DNA of 64,000 nucleotides from Phormidium ambiguum IAM M-71 (GTDB lineage: Bacteria > Cyanobacteriota > Cyanobacteriia > Cyanobacteriales > Aerosakkonemataceae). Location: the NCBI RefSeq assembly GCF_001904725.1, contig NZ_MRCE01000008.1, forward strand, positions 124,001 through 188,000, read 5' to 3'. Under the pieces are notes generated by a model that worked only from the letters and a program-made list of their open reading frames with translations, made no database searches and was not told the DNA's origin. The first letter of the stretch is position 1. Every line of letters starts with the position of its first letter. The translations under genes were made by a program, and so were the position numbers. Of this stretch, positions 17,532 through 26,703 are shown piece by piece.

Positions 17532-18314
17532 ATGTCTGAAATTAGTCCCACTATTTTAGCTCTAGATTTCGATGGAGTGGTTTGTGATGGGCTGATTGAG
17601 TATTTTCAGACTTCTTGGCGAAGTTATTGTCAAATTTGGCATCCTGCTGATGACACGCCATCTGATGGTTTAGCGGCTAAGTTTTATCGATTGCGCCCTG
17701 TGATTGAGGTGGGTTGGGAAATGCCTGTTTTGTTACGGGCGTTGATTTTGGGTGTTTCTGAGGAGAGGATTTGGGCGGATTGGGTAGGTGTGGCGCAGCA
17801 GATTACTAGTGACGAAGGGTTGAAAGCTGCTGAGGTTGGGGCGATACTGGATGGTTTGCGGGATGAGTGGATTGGTGAGGATTTAGCAGGTTGGTTGGGT
17901 TTGCATCGGTTTTATCCGGGTGTGATTGAGAGGTTGCAAAGTGCGATCGCCAATTCAGTTAAAATCTACATTGTCACAACTAAAGAAGGGCGTTTTGTTC
18001 GTCAGTTGTTACAAGAACAAGATGTGGAAATTCCCGAAGAACGGATTATTGGGAAGGAGTATAAACGCCCAAAATATGAAATTTTGCGAGAATTAATTGT
18101 CGCGGGTGGAAATAAAGTTAATATCTGGTTTGTGGAAGATAGATTAAAGGCGTTGCAGTTGGTAGAACAGGAATCGGATTTAGCTTCGGTAAGGTTATTT
18201 TTAGCTGATTGGGGTTACAATACTCAGCAAATCCGTGATTCGATCGCAAATAATAAGCGAATTAAGTTGTTGTCACTTTCTCAATTTACCCAAGATTTTG
18301 TGACTTGGGTTTAA
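17532..18314 (+). CDS. HAD-family hydrolase
   Basis: A 260-residue haloacid-dehalogenase-fold protein, probably a small-molecule phosphatase. Motif I is ILALDFDGVVCDGL with the two catalytic aspartates (DFD). Motif II is the threonine in IYIVTTKEGRF, motif III the lysine in GKEYKRPKYEIL, and motif IV the acidic WFVEDRLKALQL. A helical cap of about 130 residues follows motif I. The frame is open further upstream through the tRNA; I start at the ATG at 17532 because AAGGAGG precedes it and the N-terminus then begins just before motif I. The substrate cannot be told. Confidence 0.88.
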   Translation: MSEISPTILALDFDGVVCDGLIEYFQTSWRSYCQIWHPADDTPSDGLAAKFYRLRPVIEVGWEMPVLLRALILGVSEERIWADWVGVAQQITSDEGLKAAEVGAILDGLRDEWIGEDLAGWLGLHRFYPGVIERLQSAIANSVKIYIVTTKEGRFVRQLLQEQDVEIPEERIIGKEYKRPKYEILRELIVAGGNKVNIWFVEDRLKALQLVEQESDLASVRLFLADWGYNTQQIRDSIANNKRIKLLSLSQFTQDFVTWV

Positions 18315-18333
18315 CTATTAGTTTGTAAAAATA

Positions 18334-18720
18334 ATGACAGATAGTAATGATGTTTTAGAAGCTAACCAAGCTTTCTATCGCGCTTTTGAAAAGAAAGATA
18401 TGGAGGCGATGGGTAATATTTGGTCTAAGGGTGTGGCGACTGTTTGTGTTCATCCTGGTTGGAATGTTTTGCGGGGTTGGAAGGAAATCGGCTATTCTTG
18501 GGAACAAATATTTAAAAATACTGCTTACATTGAGATTGATGTGGAAATTGTTACTTCGGAAATTCGGGGTGATTTTGCTTATTTGGTGTTGGTGGAAAAT
18601 GTGTTTCAGGTTTTGGGTGGGAAGAGAACTCAAGCAAAGTCTTTAGCAACAAATATTTTTGAAAGAATGGGGCAAAAGTGGTATTTAATTAATCATCATG
18701 GTAGTCCGATTATGCGGTAG
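18334..18720 (+). CDS. NTF2-like / SnoaL-like domain protein
   Basis: A 128-residue protein with the cone-shaped NTF2-like fold pattern. It has an N-terminal helix pair (VLEANQAFYRAFEKKDMEAM), then SKGVATVCVHPGWNVLRGWK EIGYSWEQIF, and long beta strands ending TNIFERMGQKWYLINHHGSP. This variant is widespread in bacteria as a stand-alone protein of uncertain function. It starts 19 nt after the HAD gene, so the two are probably cotranscribed. No catalytic residues can be assigned. Confidence 0.8.
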   Translation: MTDSNDVLEANQAFYRAFEKKDMEAMGNIWSKGVATVCVHPGWNVLRGWKEIGYSWEQIFKNTAYIEIDVEIVTSEIRGDFAYLVLVENVFQVLGGKRTQAKSLATNIFERMGQKWYLINHHGSPIMR

Positions 18721-18738
18721 TTTTGGGTTAGGATTTTT

Positions 18739-18783
18739 TTTGAACCGCGAAGACGCGAAGGACGCGAAGGAAAGAGAAAGAGA
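18739..18783. repeat. CGCGAAGACGCGAAGGACGCGAAGG dispersed repeat variant
   Basis: The tract AACCGCGAAGACGCGAAGGA followed by CGCGAAGGAAAGAG is a variant of the AACCGCAGAG...GACGCAGAGG repeat seen at 22528, 41076, 41778 and 49470. It lies between the NTF2-like gene and the GH13 gene. Confidence 0.75.
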
Positions 18784-18836
18784 AGGGCTATTGCAAAATT
18801 TATTGAGATTATTTCATAAAATGGAGGTTTAATCTG

Positions 18837-20729
18837 ATGGTACAAACTCCTGATTCTCAATTAAAAGTTGATAGTACAGCAGCAAAGGCGGCGGCGGGTT
18901 TTTTTACCGAAGAGGTTACACCAAGTAAGTACGCGGATTTTGAGTTTTTGTTTACTCGGGCGATCGAATTTCGCCAAGAAACTATTTATTTTATTATTGT
19001 CGATCGCTTCCATGATGGCGACCCTGATAATAATCTTGGCCCAAATCCTGCACTTTACGATCCAAATAAGCAAAAATGGGGGAAATATTGGGGCGGAGAT
19101 TTGCAAGGGATTATTGATAAATTAGATTATTTAAAAAATATGGGTGTAACGGCAATTTGGTTGTCTCCTTTGTTTGAACAAGTGGAGGAATCACAGTTTG
19201 ATTTTGCTGCAATGCACGGTTATTGGACTAAGGATTTTAAAAGAATTAATCCCCGTTTGGTAAATAGTAATGAATCTACTTCTCTGTCTGAATGTAATGT
19301 TTTTGACAGATTAATTAATGAAATGCACAAGCGGGGAATGAAGTTAATTTTAGATATCGTTTGTAACCATAGTAGCCCTGATGTTAATGGACATAAAGGA
19401 GAACTTTATGATGATGGGGTGTTAATTGCTGATTTTTATAATGATGTGAATAATTGGTATTATCACAATGGGGAAATTACTGATTGGAATGATGATTGGC
19501 AACTTTTAAATTGCGAACTTTCGGGTTTAGCTACTTTTAATGAAAAAAATATTGATTATCGTAATTATATAAAATCGGCAATTAAACAATGGTTAGATCG
19601 TGGGGTGGATGCTTTGCGCGTGGATACAGTAAAGCATTTACCTGTTTGGTTTTGGCAAGAATTTGTCGGAGATATTCAAACTCATAAACCTTCGGTTTTT
19701 ATCTTTGGTGAATGGGGTTTTAGTAAACCTTGGGATGGAAAATCGGTGAATTTCACCAATAAGTCAGGAATGTCTATTTTAGACTTTGCTTTGTGTGAAG
19801 GAGTGAGGGCGGCGTTGGCAAAAAATAGCGAAGGGGGTTTTCATTTAGTTCAAGATGTATTGAATTTAGATCATTTGTACGATCGCGCTACCGAACTAAT
19901 AACTTTCATCGATAATCATGATATGCCACGATTTCAAAGTTTGAATTCTGACCCGGAAATTTTGAGGTTGGCAGTTAATTTAATTATGACATCTCGTGGA
20001 ATTCCTTGTATTTATTATGGTACGGAACAGTATCTTCATAATGATACAAATAGCGGAAACGATCCATACAATCGCCCGATGATGGAAAAGTGGGATATAG
20101 ATACAAAAATTTATCAAGATTTGCAACTTTTATCGAAATTAAGAAGAATAAATCCGGCGGTTTCTTTGGGAAGTCAAATACAAAAATATTTAACTACTGA
20201 TGTTTATTGTTATGTGCGCCGCTATAGGGATTCTCGCTGTTTTGTGGCGATGAATAAAGGCGATTATGTGAAAGTTGATATTCCTTCTACTGATTTGGAA
20301 GATGGAGAATATAGGTGTATTTTATCAGGTCGTAAGTTTCAAGTTCAAAATGGGCAATTGCTAGGATTAGAATTGCAGAGAAAAGAAATGGTTATTCTGA
20401 GTTATTTGGGAGAGAGAGTTAAGGGGAAAACTATTGTGAGAGTGCAATTAAATGGAGTAGAAAGCAAATATGGCGAAACAGTTGTGGTGACAGGAGATTG
20501 TCCTGAGTTAGGGAATTGGGATATTAGTAAAGCTTACCCGTTAGAGTATATTAATTCTAATACTTGGTTTGGGGAAATTCCGTTTAATGAGAGTGCGGGA
20601 AAAGCGATCGCATACAAGTACGCGATGTGGCGAGAAAACCAAGAACCTTTGCGAGAAAATTTGGTGAATCGTCGCTGGATTTTAGTTCCTGAAGGTACGG
20701 TAAAATGGCAAGATAACTGGGCGTGGTGA
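18837..20729 (+). CDS. GH13 alpha-amylase-family enzyme with C-terminal CBM20
   Basis: A 630-residue cytosolic glucan-active enzyme. The (beta/alpha)8 barrel spans about residues 40-420. The catalytic triad is nucleophile D263 (ALRVDTVKHL), acid/base E292 (IFGEWGF) and D362 (FIDNHDMPR). Conserved region I is DIVCNHSSP. A beta-rich C-domain follows. The last roughly 100 residues form a starch-binding CBM20 (VRVQLNGVESKYGETVVVTG ... CPELGNWD). The order resembles cyclodextrin glucanotransferases and maltogenic amylases, but no signal peptide is present, so glycogen turnover inside the cell is more likely than secretion. The exact specificity is not decidable. The next gene starts 12 nt later. 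Confidence 0.92.
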   Translation: MVQTPDSQLKVDSTAAKAAAGFFTEEVTPSKYADFEFLFTRAIEFRQETIYFIIVDRFHDGDPDNNLGPNPALYDPNKQKWGKYWGGDLQGIIDKLDYLKNMGVTAIWLSPLFEQVEESQFDFAAMHGYWTKDFKRINPRLVNSNESTSLSECNVFDRLINEMHKRGMKLILDIVCNHSSPDVNGHKGELYDDGVLIADFYNDVNNWYYHNGEITDWNDDWQLLNCELSGLATFNEKNIDYRNYIKSAIKQWLDRGVDALRVDTVKHLPVWFWQEFVGDIQTHKPSVFIFGEWGFSKPWDGKSVNFTNKSGMSILDFALCEGVRAALAKNSEGGFHLVQDVLNLDHLYDRATELITFIDNHDMPRFQSLNSDPEILRLAVNLIMTSRGIPCIYYGTEQYLHNDTNSGNDPYNRPMMEKWDIDTKIYQDLQLLSKLRRINPAVSLGSQIQKYLTTDVYCYVRRYRDSRCFVAMNKGDYVKVDIPSTDLEDGEYRCILSGRKFQVQNGQLLGLELQRKEMVILSYLGERVKGKTIVRVQLNGVESKYGETVVVTGDCPELGNWDISKAYPLEYINSNTWFGEIPFNESAGKAIAYKYAMWRENQEPLRENLVNRRWILVPEGTVKWQDNWAW

Positions 20730-20741
20730 GAATTTAGAACT

Positions 20742-21983
20742 ATGCTAGACCTAACAAAGATCGCGCGACAAATGCAGGGTTTAAGCGAACACTTAGCGGC
20801 GGAAAGTGTTGCTAGTCGCCAACGGTTAGAGATAGCGCAAAAGTTGATGGTGGAGGCGACTGCTAGACAGCAAGAGTTAGTAGAAATTCAGGAAAAATGG
20901 CGCGATCGCTTTATTTTTTCTGTACCTACTCCTGTAGAACCTTTAAATAGTTGTATTGATATTCCCATTCCGCCAAAAGTTCACACCGTTATTGCAACAG
21001 ACGGTTCGCAAATTTCACCGAGTCACCACGAAATTGCTTATTGTTATTTGATAAATATTGGGCGAGTAGTGATTCATTATGGACAAGGAAGATACCCTTT
21101 ATTAGATAGTTTACCGGAAGTTTTTTACCGACCAGAAGATTTATATGTTTCCCGTCAATGGGGGATTAGAGTTGAAGAATGGATGGGGTATCGGCGGACT
21201 GTTTCAGAGGCGATCGCTTTAGCAGAATTAGTTACAAATTGGGTACAAACTCAAAGAGAAACCTTACCCACTAACCCCCTCTCTATTAACGTAGAGGGGG
21301 GACAAGAGAAAGTTCCGACTTTAGCGATGGTGGATGGTTCGTTAATTTATTGGTTTTTGGAAGGTTTACCTGGGGATGCTTGCGATCGAATTTTACCGCC
21401 AATTTTAGAAGCTTGGGAACAAATTCGGTTAGCGGAAGTTCCGCTTTTAAGTTATATTAGCGCTTCTCGAAGTACAGAAAGTTTAAATTTACTGCGCTTA
21501 CAAGCTTGTCCTCATTCTACTCCGAATTGTGTTGTTAATTGTGGTGATTCGGAAGATAAAAAAGCTCCTTGTCAGGTTTTTGATACTTTGCGGGATACGC
21601 CTTTTTGGTTATCGATGTTAAAACCTGGACAACGTACTCCTTTATGGAAAAGTACGATGCGAATTTTGAATTTGTATGGGGAAAGTCAGCAAATTTATTT
21701 TTGTTATGTTCATGTAGGAAGTGAAATTGCTAGAGTAGAGTTTCCTGCTTGGGTAGCAGAGAATTCTACTTTATTAAATCAAGCTTTAAGTTTAATGTTG
21801 GGACAAATTCAAAAAGGTTACGGTTATCCGATATCGTTATCGGAGGCGCATAATCATGCGGTAGTTAAGGCGGACGATCGCGCCCGTTTCTTTGCTTTTT
21901 TGGAACAACAAATGATTAAATCTGGTTTAAAGAATGTGGGGATTTCTTATAAGGAGACTAGGAAACGGGGGAGTATTGCTTAG
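20742..21983 (+). CDS. NurA-domain nuclease
   Basis: A 413-residue protein with a NurA nuclease fold. In archaea NurA resects DNA ends together with the HerA translocase. The key acidic motifs are TVIATDGSQISPSHHEIAYC (about residue 85), an aspartate in LAMVDGSLIYWFLEG (about residue 193), and PLLSYISASRSTESLNLLRL. The N-terminus has a coiled-coil stretch. The start overlaps the amylase operon with a 12-nt gap, an unexpected coupling of glucan and DNA metabolism. No HerA-like ATPase lies in this window. A short insert encoded by a repeat-like CCCCCTCTCTATTAACGTAG palindrome lies near residue 180. Confidence 0.85.
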   Translation: MLDLTKIARQMQGLSEHLAAESVASRQRLEIAQKLMVEATARQQELVEIQEKWRDRFIFSVPTPVEPLNSCIDIPIPPKVHTVIATDGSQISPSHHEIAYCYLINIGRVVIHYGQGRYPLLDSLPEVFYRPEDLYVSRQWGIRVEEWMGYRRTVSEAIALAELVTNWVQTQRETLPTNPLSINVEGGQEKVPTLAMVDGSLIYWFLEGLPGDACDRILPPILEAWEQIRLAEVPLLSYISASRSTESLNLLRLQACPHSTPNCVVNCGDSEDKKAPCQVFDTLRDTPFWLSMLKPGQRTPLWKSTMRILNLYGESQQIYFCYVHVGSEIARVEFPAWVAENSTLLNQALSLMLGQIQKGYGYPISLSEAHNHAVVKADDRARFFAFLEQQMIKSGLKNVGISYKETRKRGSIA

Positions 21984-21991
21984 GTTTTTTT

Positions 21992-22113
21992 TACCACAGA
22001 TGTCCACAGATAAACACAGATGAACACAGATGTTTATTAAGATTTCTGGTTGAGATGCGAGTTCTTTTTTTTAACGCAGATGAACCGCAGATAAACGCAG
22101 ATGAACGCAGATG
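21992..22113. repeat. CCACAGAT/CGCAGATGAA dodecamer-like repeats
   Basis: Two short direct-repeat tracts. One at 21993-22032 is built on ACCACAGATGTCCACAGATA, AACACAGATG. The other at 22071-22113 is built on AACGCAGATGAACCGCAGAT, AAACGCAGATG. Both lie after the NurA gene, next to xseB. These are dispersed low-complexity repeats seen in many cyanobacterial genomes. Confidence 0.75.
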
Positions 22114-22148
22114 TTAGCGTTATATTTTTTGTTGGGTAGTTAGAGATT

Positions 22149-22403
22149 TTAGAAACTTTCTGTTTCCTCTTCTAATGTTTCGATTAGTAAATTGACTTTT
22201 TGCTTCTTTTGTGACAAAAAGTTCTGACATTTGAGTAAAGCTTCAACTGCGATCGCAAACTCATCAAACACTTCCCCCAACTCCAACTCCCCCGATTCAA
22301 TTTCCGCGACTATTTCCTCAACCCTCGCCACAGTTTCCTCATAATTAAAACCCTCTTGCAACAAAACCTCTTCTGACTCTTTACGAATAGACTTACTCAT
22401 CAC
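22149..22403 (-). CDS. xseB: Exodeoxyribonuclease VII small subunit
   Basis: An 84-residue helical protein that caps exonuclease VII, which degrades single-stranded DNA in both directions. The core EETVARVEEIVAEIESGELE LGEVFDEFAIAVEALLKCQN fits XseB (short helical hairpin), and the length is usual. It lies 111 nt downstream of xseA on the same strand. That gap holds a GGCGTAGCC...palindrome. Confidence 0.92.
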   Translation of the reverse strand: MMSKSIRKESEEVLLQEGFNYEETVARVEEIVAEIESGELELGEVFDEFAIAVEALLKCQNFLSQKKQKVNLLIETLEEETESF

Positions 22404-22423
22404 AAAACCTCTTTCTTATCTTC

Positions 22424-22462
22424 TCTTGGCGCTCTACCCTTCGGGAAGGCTACGCCTAATGC
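22424..22462. repeat. GGCGTAGCCTTCCCGAAGGGTAGAGC-type palindromic repeat
   Basis: The element GGCGCTCTACCCTTCGGGAA GGCTACGCCTAATGC contains the palindrome CCTTCGGGAAGG flanked by near-complementary GTAGAGC/GGCGTAGCC ends. It is one of the best-known dispersed intergenic repeats of filamentous cyanobacteria. It sits between xseA and xseB. Confidence 0.8.
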
Positions 22463-22514
22463 GTACTTTGCGGTTTAATAAAATAAAGATGTTGCAAAAA
22501 TCCCAGATCTTTCT

Positions 22515-23798
22515 TTACTTTAACCTTTGTGAACCTCTGCGTCCTCTGCGACTCTGCGGTTTCAAATCCTCTAAAACCTCTCTCACCTCAACCTTAACCT
22601 TTCCCTTACCCAACTGAATCAATAACTCCTCCCCAACCTGCAAATTTTCATCAGATTTTATAATACCTCCCGCTTGATTTCTCACCACAGCATAGCCTCT
22701 TTGTAAAACCGACTTTGGATCTAAAGTTGCCAACTTTTGCTGTAATAACTGACAACGTTGATTCGCTCCTTCAAACTGCTGATTAGTTGCTTGAATTAAC
22801 CTTTGCTGTAACCAAGAAAGCGATCGTCCTTTCTCCTCAACAAATCGATCGATCCGCAACCGCCGCAACCGATTTTTTAATAATAAAACTCTACTCTCTT
22901 CCCTTTCAAATTGCCGATTAATCACCTTCCGTAAATGCAAAACTCTTTCTTGATGCTCAATAATTAAATCATCTAATCTAGGAACTACCTTTTCCGCTGC
23001 TGCTGTGGGAGTGTGGGCGGCAAAATCAGCTGCTAAATCAGCCAAAGATTCATCTCTTTGATGCCCAATTCCTGTGACAATGGGAATCGAAGATAAAGCG
23101 ATCGCTCTCACCACCCTTTCATCATTAAAACAAGCCAAATCTTCAACCGCACCACCACCCCGCGCCAGAATTAAAACTTCCGCCTGATTGTCTTTTTCGA
23201 CTCTGGCGATCGCAGCTACAATCGAATCTGGTGCTTGTTCCCCTTGAACAATTGCTGGAGACAACAACACCTGCAAACCAGGGTAACGTTGTTTCAGCGT
23301 TTTTTGAATATCTCCCCAAGCAGCAGCTTGCGGGGAAGTGACAACCGCGATAGTTTGGGGATGGGAGGGAAGCGATCGCTTTTTTTCGGGATCGAACAAA
23401 CCCTCCGCTTGCAAACGGTTTCGCAACTGCTGATAACGTAATGCTTGTAAACCTTCTCCTGCTGGTAAAGCTTGGAAAACTTTGAGTTGATACTCTCCCC
23501 GCTGCCGAAATAAAGTCAAACTACCCAAAACTAGCAATTGTTCGCCTTTTTTGGGCATTTGTACCAAATCTTTCACCATGTTCCCCCAAACTACGCAGCG
23601 AATCGATGCTGTACCGTCGGAGCCTTGCAGGGTGAAGAATAACCCTTTAGAATGTGGGCTAGCGCTAGAAACTTCTCCATAAATCCAAACTTGGGTCAGA
23701 TTTGTGTCTTCTTCGAGTAATTCTTTGATGTAGTCGGTAATTCCGTCTACTGATAAGGCTGTTTCTAGTATGAGATTATGGGAAGGGTAAGAACTCAT
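22515..23798 (-). CDS. xseA: Exodeoxyribonuclease VII large subunit
   Basis: A 427-residue catalytic subunit of ExoVII. The N-terminal OB-fold domain carries VWIYGEVSSASPHSKGLFFT and the catalytic domain carries TIAVVTSPQAAAWGDI, LILARGGGAVEDLACFNDER VVRAI and VTGIGHQRDESLADLAADFA AHTPTAAAE. A coiled-coil region follows (about 270-360). The end of the ordinary protein is near KGKVKVEVREVLED. The final roughly 16 residues (LKPQSRRGRRGSQRLK) are encoded by a dispersed CGCAGAGG repeat, so this tail is an accidental extension. ATG start at 23798. Confidence 0.96.
   Translation of the reverse strand: MSSYPSHNLILETALSVDGITDYIKELLEEDTNLTQVWIYGEVSSASPHSKGLFFTLQGSDGTASIRCVVWGNMVKDLVQMPKKGEQLLVLGSLTLFRQRGEYQLKVFQALPAGEGLQALRYQQLRNRLQAEGLFDPEKKRSLPSHPQTIAVVTSPQAAAWGDIQKTLKQRYPGLQVLLSPAIVQGEQAPDSIVAAIARVEKDNQAEVLILARGGGAVEDLACFNDERVVRAIALSSIPIVTGIGHQRDESLADLAADFAAHTPTAAAEKVVPRLDDLIIEHQERVLHLRKVINRQFEREESRVLLLKNRLRRLRIDRFVEEKGRSLSWLQQRLIQATNQQFEGANQRCQLLQQKLATLDPKSVLQRGYAVVRNQAGGIIKSDENLQVGEELLIQLGKGKVKVEVREVLEDLKPQSRRGRRGSQRLK
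22528..22562. repeat. CGCAGAGGACGCAGAGG repeat, coding for the XseA tail
   Basis: On the minus strand the tract reads AAACCGCAGAGTCGCAGAGG followed by ACGCAGAGGTTCAC. It is the dispersed repeat that also occurs inside the GH116 gene (41076) and at the start of the M16 gene (49470). Here it supplies the last codons of xseA before the stop. Confidence 0.85.
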
Positions 23799-23926
23799 AT
23801 TAACTCAAGGGCAACTTAAAAAAGCTTAAAGCACCAGATTCCTCTGGGATGCTAGACTCCCATTAAACAAACGTCTTAACAATATAGATTAATTAAACTT
23901 GGACGTTCTGAGCGGGAAATTCTAAA

Positions 23927-23949
23927 CTAGAATAGTATATCTGTTCTAG
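23927..23949 (+). promoter_or_regulatory. Candidate recA operator (LexA-like dyad)
   Basis: CTAGAATAG (23927-23935) and CTGTTCTAG (23941-23949) form a dyad with a single mismatch around TATAT, about 54-76 nt before the recA start. It overlaps a possible -10 element (TAGAAT or TAGTAT). It differs from the AGTACNNNNGTACT-like LexA box reported for some cyanobacteria, so LexA binding is only a hypothesis. Confidence 0.5.
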
Positions 23950-24002
23950 TCCAGACTTTCAGACCAACAGTTTTTAAACCTCCTATCCCTAGAGGCGTGG
24001 TA

Positions 24003-25106
24003 ATGAATATTGCATCAAATGATATCGCTAGCAAGGACAAATCCCAAAACGCTGGCAAGGAAAAAGCCCTAAACCTAGTACTTAAACAAATAGAGAGTCA
24101 GTTTGGTAAAGGGGCGATCGTTCGTTTAGGAGATGCCACTCGGATGAGAGTGGAAACGATCCCCAGTGGCTCGTTAACATTAGATTTAGCCTTGGGCGGT
24201 GGTTTACCCAAAGGTCGGGTAATTGAAATATATGGCCCGGAAAGTTCGGGTAAAACGACTGTGGCGCTACACGCGATCGCAGAAGTGCAAAAAATGGGTG
24301 GAGTTGCTGCATTTGTAGATGCTGAACACGCTCTAGATCCCACCTACGCGGCGGCGCTAGGCGTGGATATTGAAAATTTACTCGTTTCGCAACCCGATAC
24401 TGGTGAAGCTGGCTTAGAGATTGTCGATCAGTTAGTGCGATCGGCAGCAGTTGATATTGTAGTTGTAGACTCGGTAGCGGCTTTAGTACCCCGCGCTGAA
24501 ATTGAAGGCGACATGGGTGATGCTCACGTAGGTTTACAAGCCCGCTTAATGAGCCAAGCTTTGCGGAAAATTACAGGTAATATCGGTAAATCTGGCTGTA
24601 CCGTGATTTTCCTCAACCAATTACGGCAAAAGATCGGTGTTACTTATGGTAATCCCGAAACTACTACTGGTGGTAATGCACTGAAGTTTTACGCTTCTGT
24701 CAGACTTGATATTCGGCGGATTCAAACTTTGAAGAAAGGTACCGACGAGTTTGGGATTCGGGTGAAAGTTAAAGTTGCCAAAAATAAAGTTGCGCCCCCG
24801 TTCCGTATTGCGGAGTTTGACGTTATCTTTGGCAAAGGTATTTCGATAATGGGTTGTATTGTCGATATTGCTGAGGAAACTGGCGTAATTAACCGTAAAG
24901 GTGCTTGGTACAGCTACAAGGGCGACAATATCGGTCAAGGTCGGGATAATACCATTAAGTATTTGGATGAAAATCCAGAGTTAGCGAAAACAATTCAGCA
25001 AGAAATTCGGGAAAAACTCGATAAGGGTGCAGTTGTCTCGGCTAACTCAGTGGCGCATCCTGGCGATATTGAAGAAGATGATGAGATTATCGATGTTGAC
25101 GAGTAA
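24003..25106 (+). CDS. recA: Recombinase RecA
   Basis: A 367-residue strand-exchange protein of homologous recombination and SOS induction. Walker A is [16 protein letters not shown], followed by [40 protein letters not shown] (Walker B region) and the L2 loop [32 protein letters not shown]. The acidic tail ends [15 protein letters not shown] at 23997 is also in frame, but the ATG at 24003 gives the usual N-terminus. A LexA-like dyad lies upstream and a strong hairpin follows the stop. Confidence 0.98.
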   Translation: MNIASNDIASKDKSQNAGKEKALNLVLKQIESQFGKGAIVRLGDATRMRVETIPSGSLTLDLALGGGLPKGRVIEIYGPESSGKTTVALHAIAEVQKMGGVAAFVDAEHALDPTYAAALGVDIENLLVSQPDTGEAGLEIVDQLVRSAAVDIVVVDSVAALVPRAEIEGDMGDAHVGLQARLMSQALRKITGNIGKSGCTVIFLNQLRQKIGVTYGNPETTTGGNALKFYASVRLDIRRIQTLKKGTDEFGIRVKVKVAKNKVAPPFRIAEFDVIFGKGISIMGCIVDIAEETGVINRKGAWYSYKGDNIGQGRDNTIKYLDENPELAKTIQQEIREKLDKGAVVSANSVAHPGDIEEDDEIIDVDE

Positions 25107-25128
25107 TCTTAATTAAGTAAAGCGATCG

Positions 25129-25171
25129 CAGGAGAGAAAGAAATTTTAGTTTCACTCTCCTGTGTTTGTTA
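25129..25171. terminator. Hairpin terminator between recA and the FHA gene
   Basis: CAGGAGAG (25129-25136) pairs with CTCTCCTG (25155-25162), followed by TGTTTGTT on the plus strand. It lies between two convergent genes and reaches the last codons of the FHA gene, so it probably ends recA transcription. Confidence 0.7.
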
Positions 25172-25900
25172 ATTTTGGATGGAAGATTGGCGACTGCTAA
25201 GAAAGCGATCGAGAATCTCCGATCTTTGAGTTGAAGATAAATTCAGCAAAGTTGATTCGGAAGTTTGCTCTCCAGAAAATGATTTTTGTCTTTGATGAAT
25301 TGAAGTATCTTCGTTGCGATCGAGTTTGTTTTCTCCCTCCAATTTTGCTGGTGTATATCTTTGTATAGGCGCGGCTGGATAATTTGGTAGTGAATTATTC
25401 ATTTGCGCTACGATTTCTGAAGCTACTGGTTCCAAGTTTTGTGCCATTTCCGCCGAGAAAAAGGAAATAGCTAAGCTTCCCAAGCGAATTTGATCCCCAT
25501 CTTTAAGCAATTGACGATGGAAAACAGGTTCGCCATTGATAAAGGAACCATTCGTACTATTGAGATCTACTAGGTAAAATCCTTCGTTTTCTACATATTG
25601 GATTGCTGCGTGATAGCGCGAAATCCATTGATCTCTTAATGTTAAGGCTAAACGGCGATCGCGTCCGATCATCCAGATTTTTTGCGGCTGGAACAGCTTT
25701 TGGGTTTTTCCATTCACCAAATTAGTGATTAGATAAACTTCTTGTTCCTGCACAACCCCTTGCACATAAGTTGGAACTCTACTGCTGAAATAGGGAAATG
25801 AGACATTTTCTAGTTGCAGAATTTCATCCAGTAGGCCACGATTATGTTCGTAAATCTTGAGAAACACTTGGTAAAGGCCAAGCCGTTTTTCTAGTTCCAT
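25169..25900 (-). CDS. FHA-domain protein
   Basis: A 243-residue cytosolic protein with a phosphothreonine-binding forkhead-associated domain at about residues 75-150. The FHA signature is MIGRDRRLALTLRDQWISRY HAAIQ ... LNSTNGSFING, with the conserved GR, S-R-H and N-G. The first 70 residues (helical, LGLYQVFLKIYEHNRGLLDE) are typical of cyanobacterial FHA proteins. The C-terminal third is polar and disordered, rich in Q/S/E. It probably docks onto a Ser/Thr-kinase substrate, but no kinase gene lies nearby. Convergent with recA. Confidence 0.88.
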   Translation of the reverse strand: MELEKRLGLYQVFLKIYEHNRGLLDEILQLENVSFPYFSSRVPTYVQGVVQEQEVYLITNLVNGKTQKLFQPQKIWMIGRDRRLALTLRDQWISRYHAAIQYVENEGFYLVDLNSTNGSFINGEPVFHRQLLKDGDQIRLGSLAISFFSAEMAQNLEPVASEIVAQMNNSLPNYPAAPIQRYTPAKLEGENKLDRNEDTSIHQRQKSFSGEQTSESTLLNLSSTQRSEILDRFLSSRQSSIQN

Positions 25901-26703
25901 AATTTAATCGGGTTTAGATTTAAAGTAAGTGCATCCCTGTTGATACATCCAGATTAGCCGTCTTATTGTTCAGATATTCAATCTGAGATTTACTCAGGGA
26001 ACTTTTTTATGCTGTGTTTGGCTGTATATTAAAATGACCTCCAGCAAAAGGCTAGTGCAACTCAACAGAATTGAGCAAACTACTAGAAAATTCCATATAA
26101 AAGTCGCCTTCTCTTCTACCTGTTTCCTTTTGCTTTCTATTACTCATGGAAGGACGCGGTTCATCTAAGTATTAAAACTTACTGCTAATGACGAATTTGT
26201 GTCTTTGCTTTCCCCTAAAGCAATAAGGTTAAGGGAGGACGATTTCAAACGCTTAAGCTTATAACCAACAACTTCAAGTTATTACGTTATCTCTACATAT
26301 TATTTCACCTTTAATATATAATAAGCAACTTACTTTTCTCAAAGCAGTAATTGAATTTTTTACCCTAAATCCGTTACAGATTACAGATAAAGTACGTAGA
26401 CTATTTTTTTGTTAATCAGCATAACCTTTAATACTTTGCCTATATCTAAAGTAATATTTTTTTAGGTCATTGATACCCGCAAATCCACTGAAAACAAAAA
26501 TCTTTAATTCGCAAATATATGTTTTATTTATTTACAATATTTTACTATCAGTAATTTATTAAAGTATTTATCAAGATTAATAGTAATTACCGAGAATTGT
26601 TTGAAATTAAGAAAATTGTAGATAATATAATTTTGCTTAAGCTTAGATAAAAAAATCAAGAGTAATCCCAAATTTACGCTATAAACAACCACAAAGTTCT
26701 CTG
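25901..26703. other. AT-rich gene-free stretch upstream of the FHA gene
   Basis: About 800 nt without a supported gene, between two minus-strand genes. The 26340-26700 part is strongly AT-rich. A 66-codon frame on the minus strand (26528-26728) has a low-complexity I/L/N/K composition and overlaps a terminator, so I do not accept it. The stretch carries the FHA promoter; an unannotated small RNA is possible but I see no recognised structure. Confidence 0.5.
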
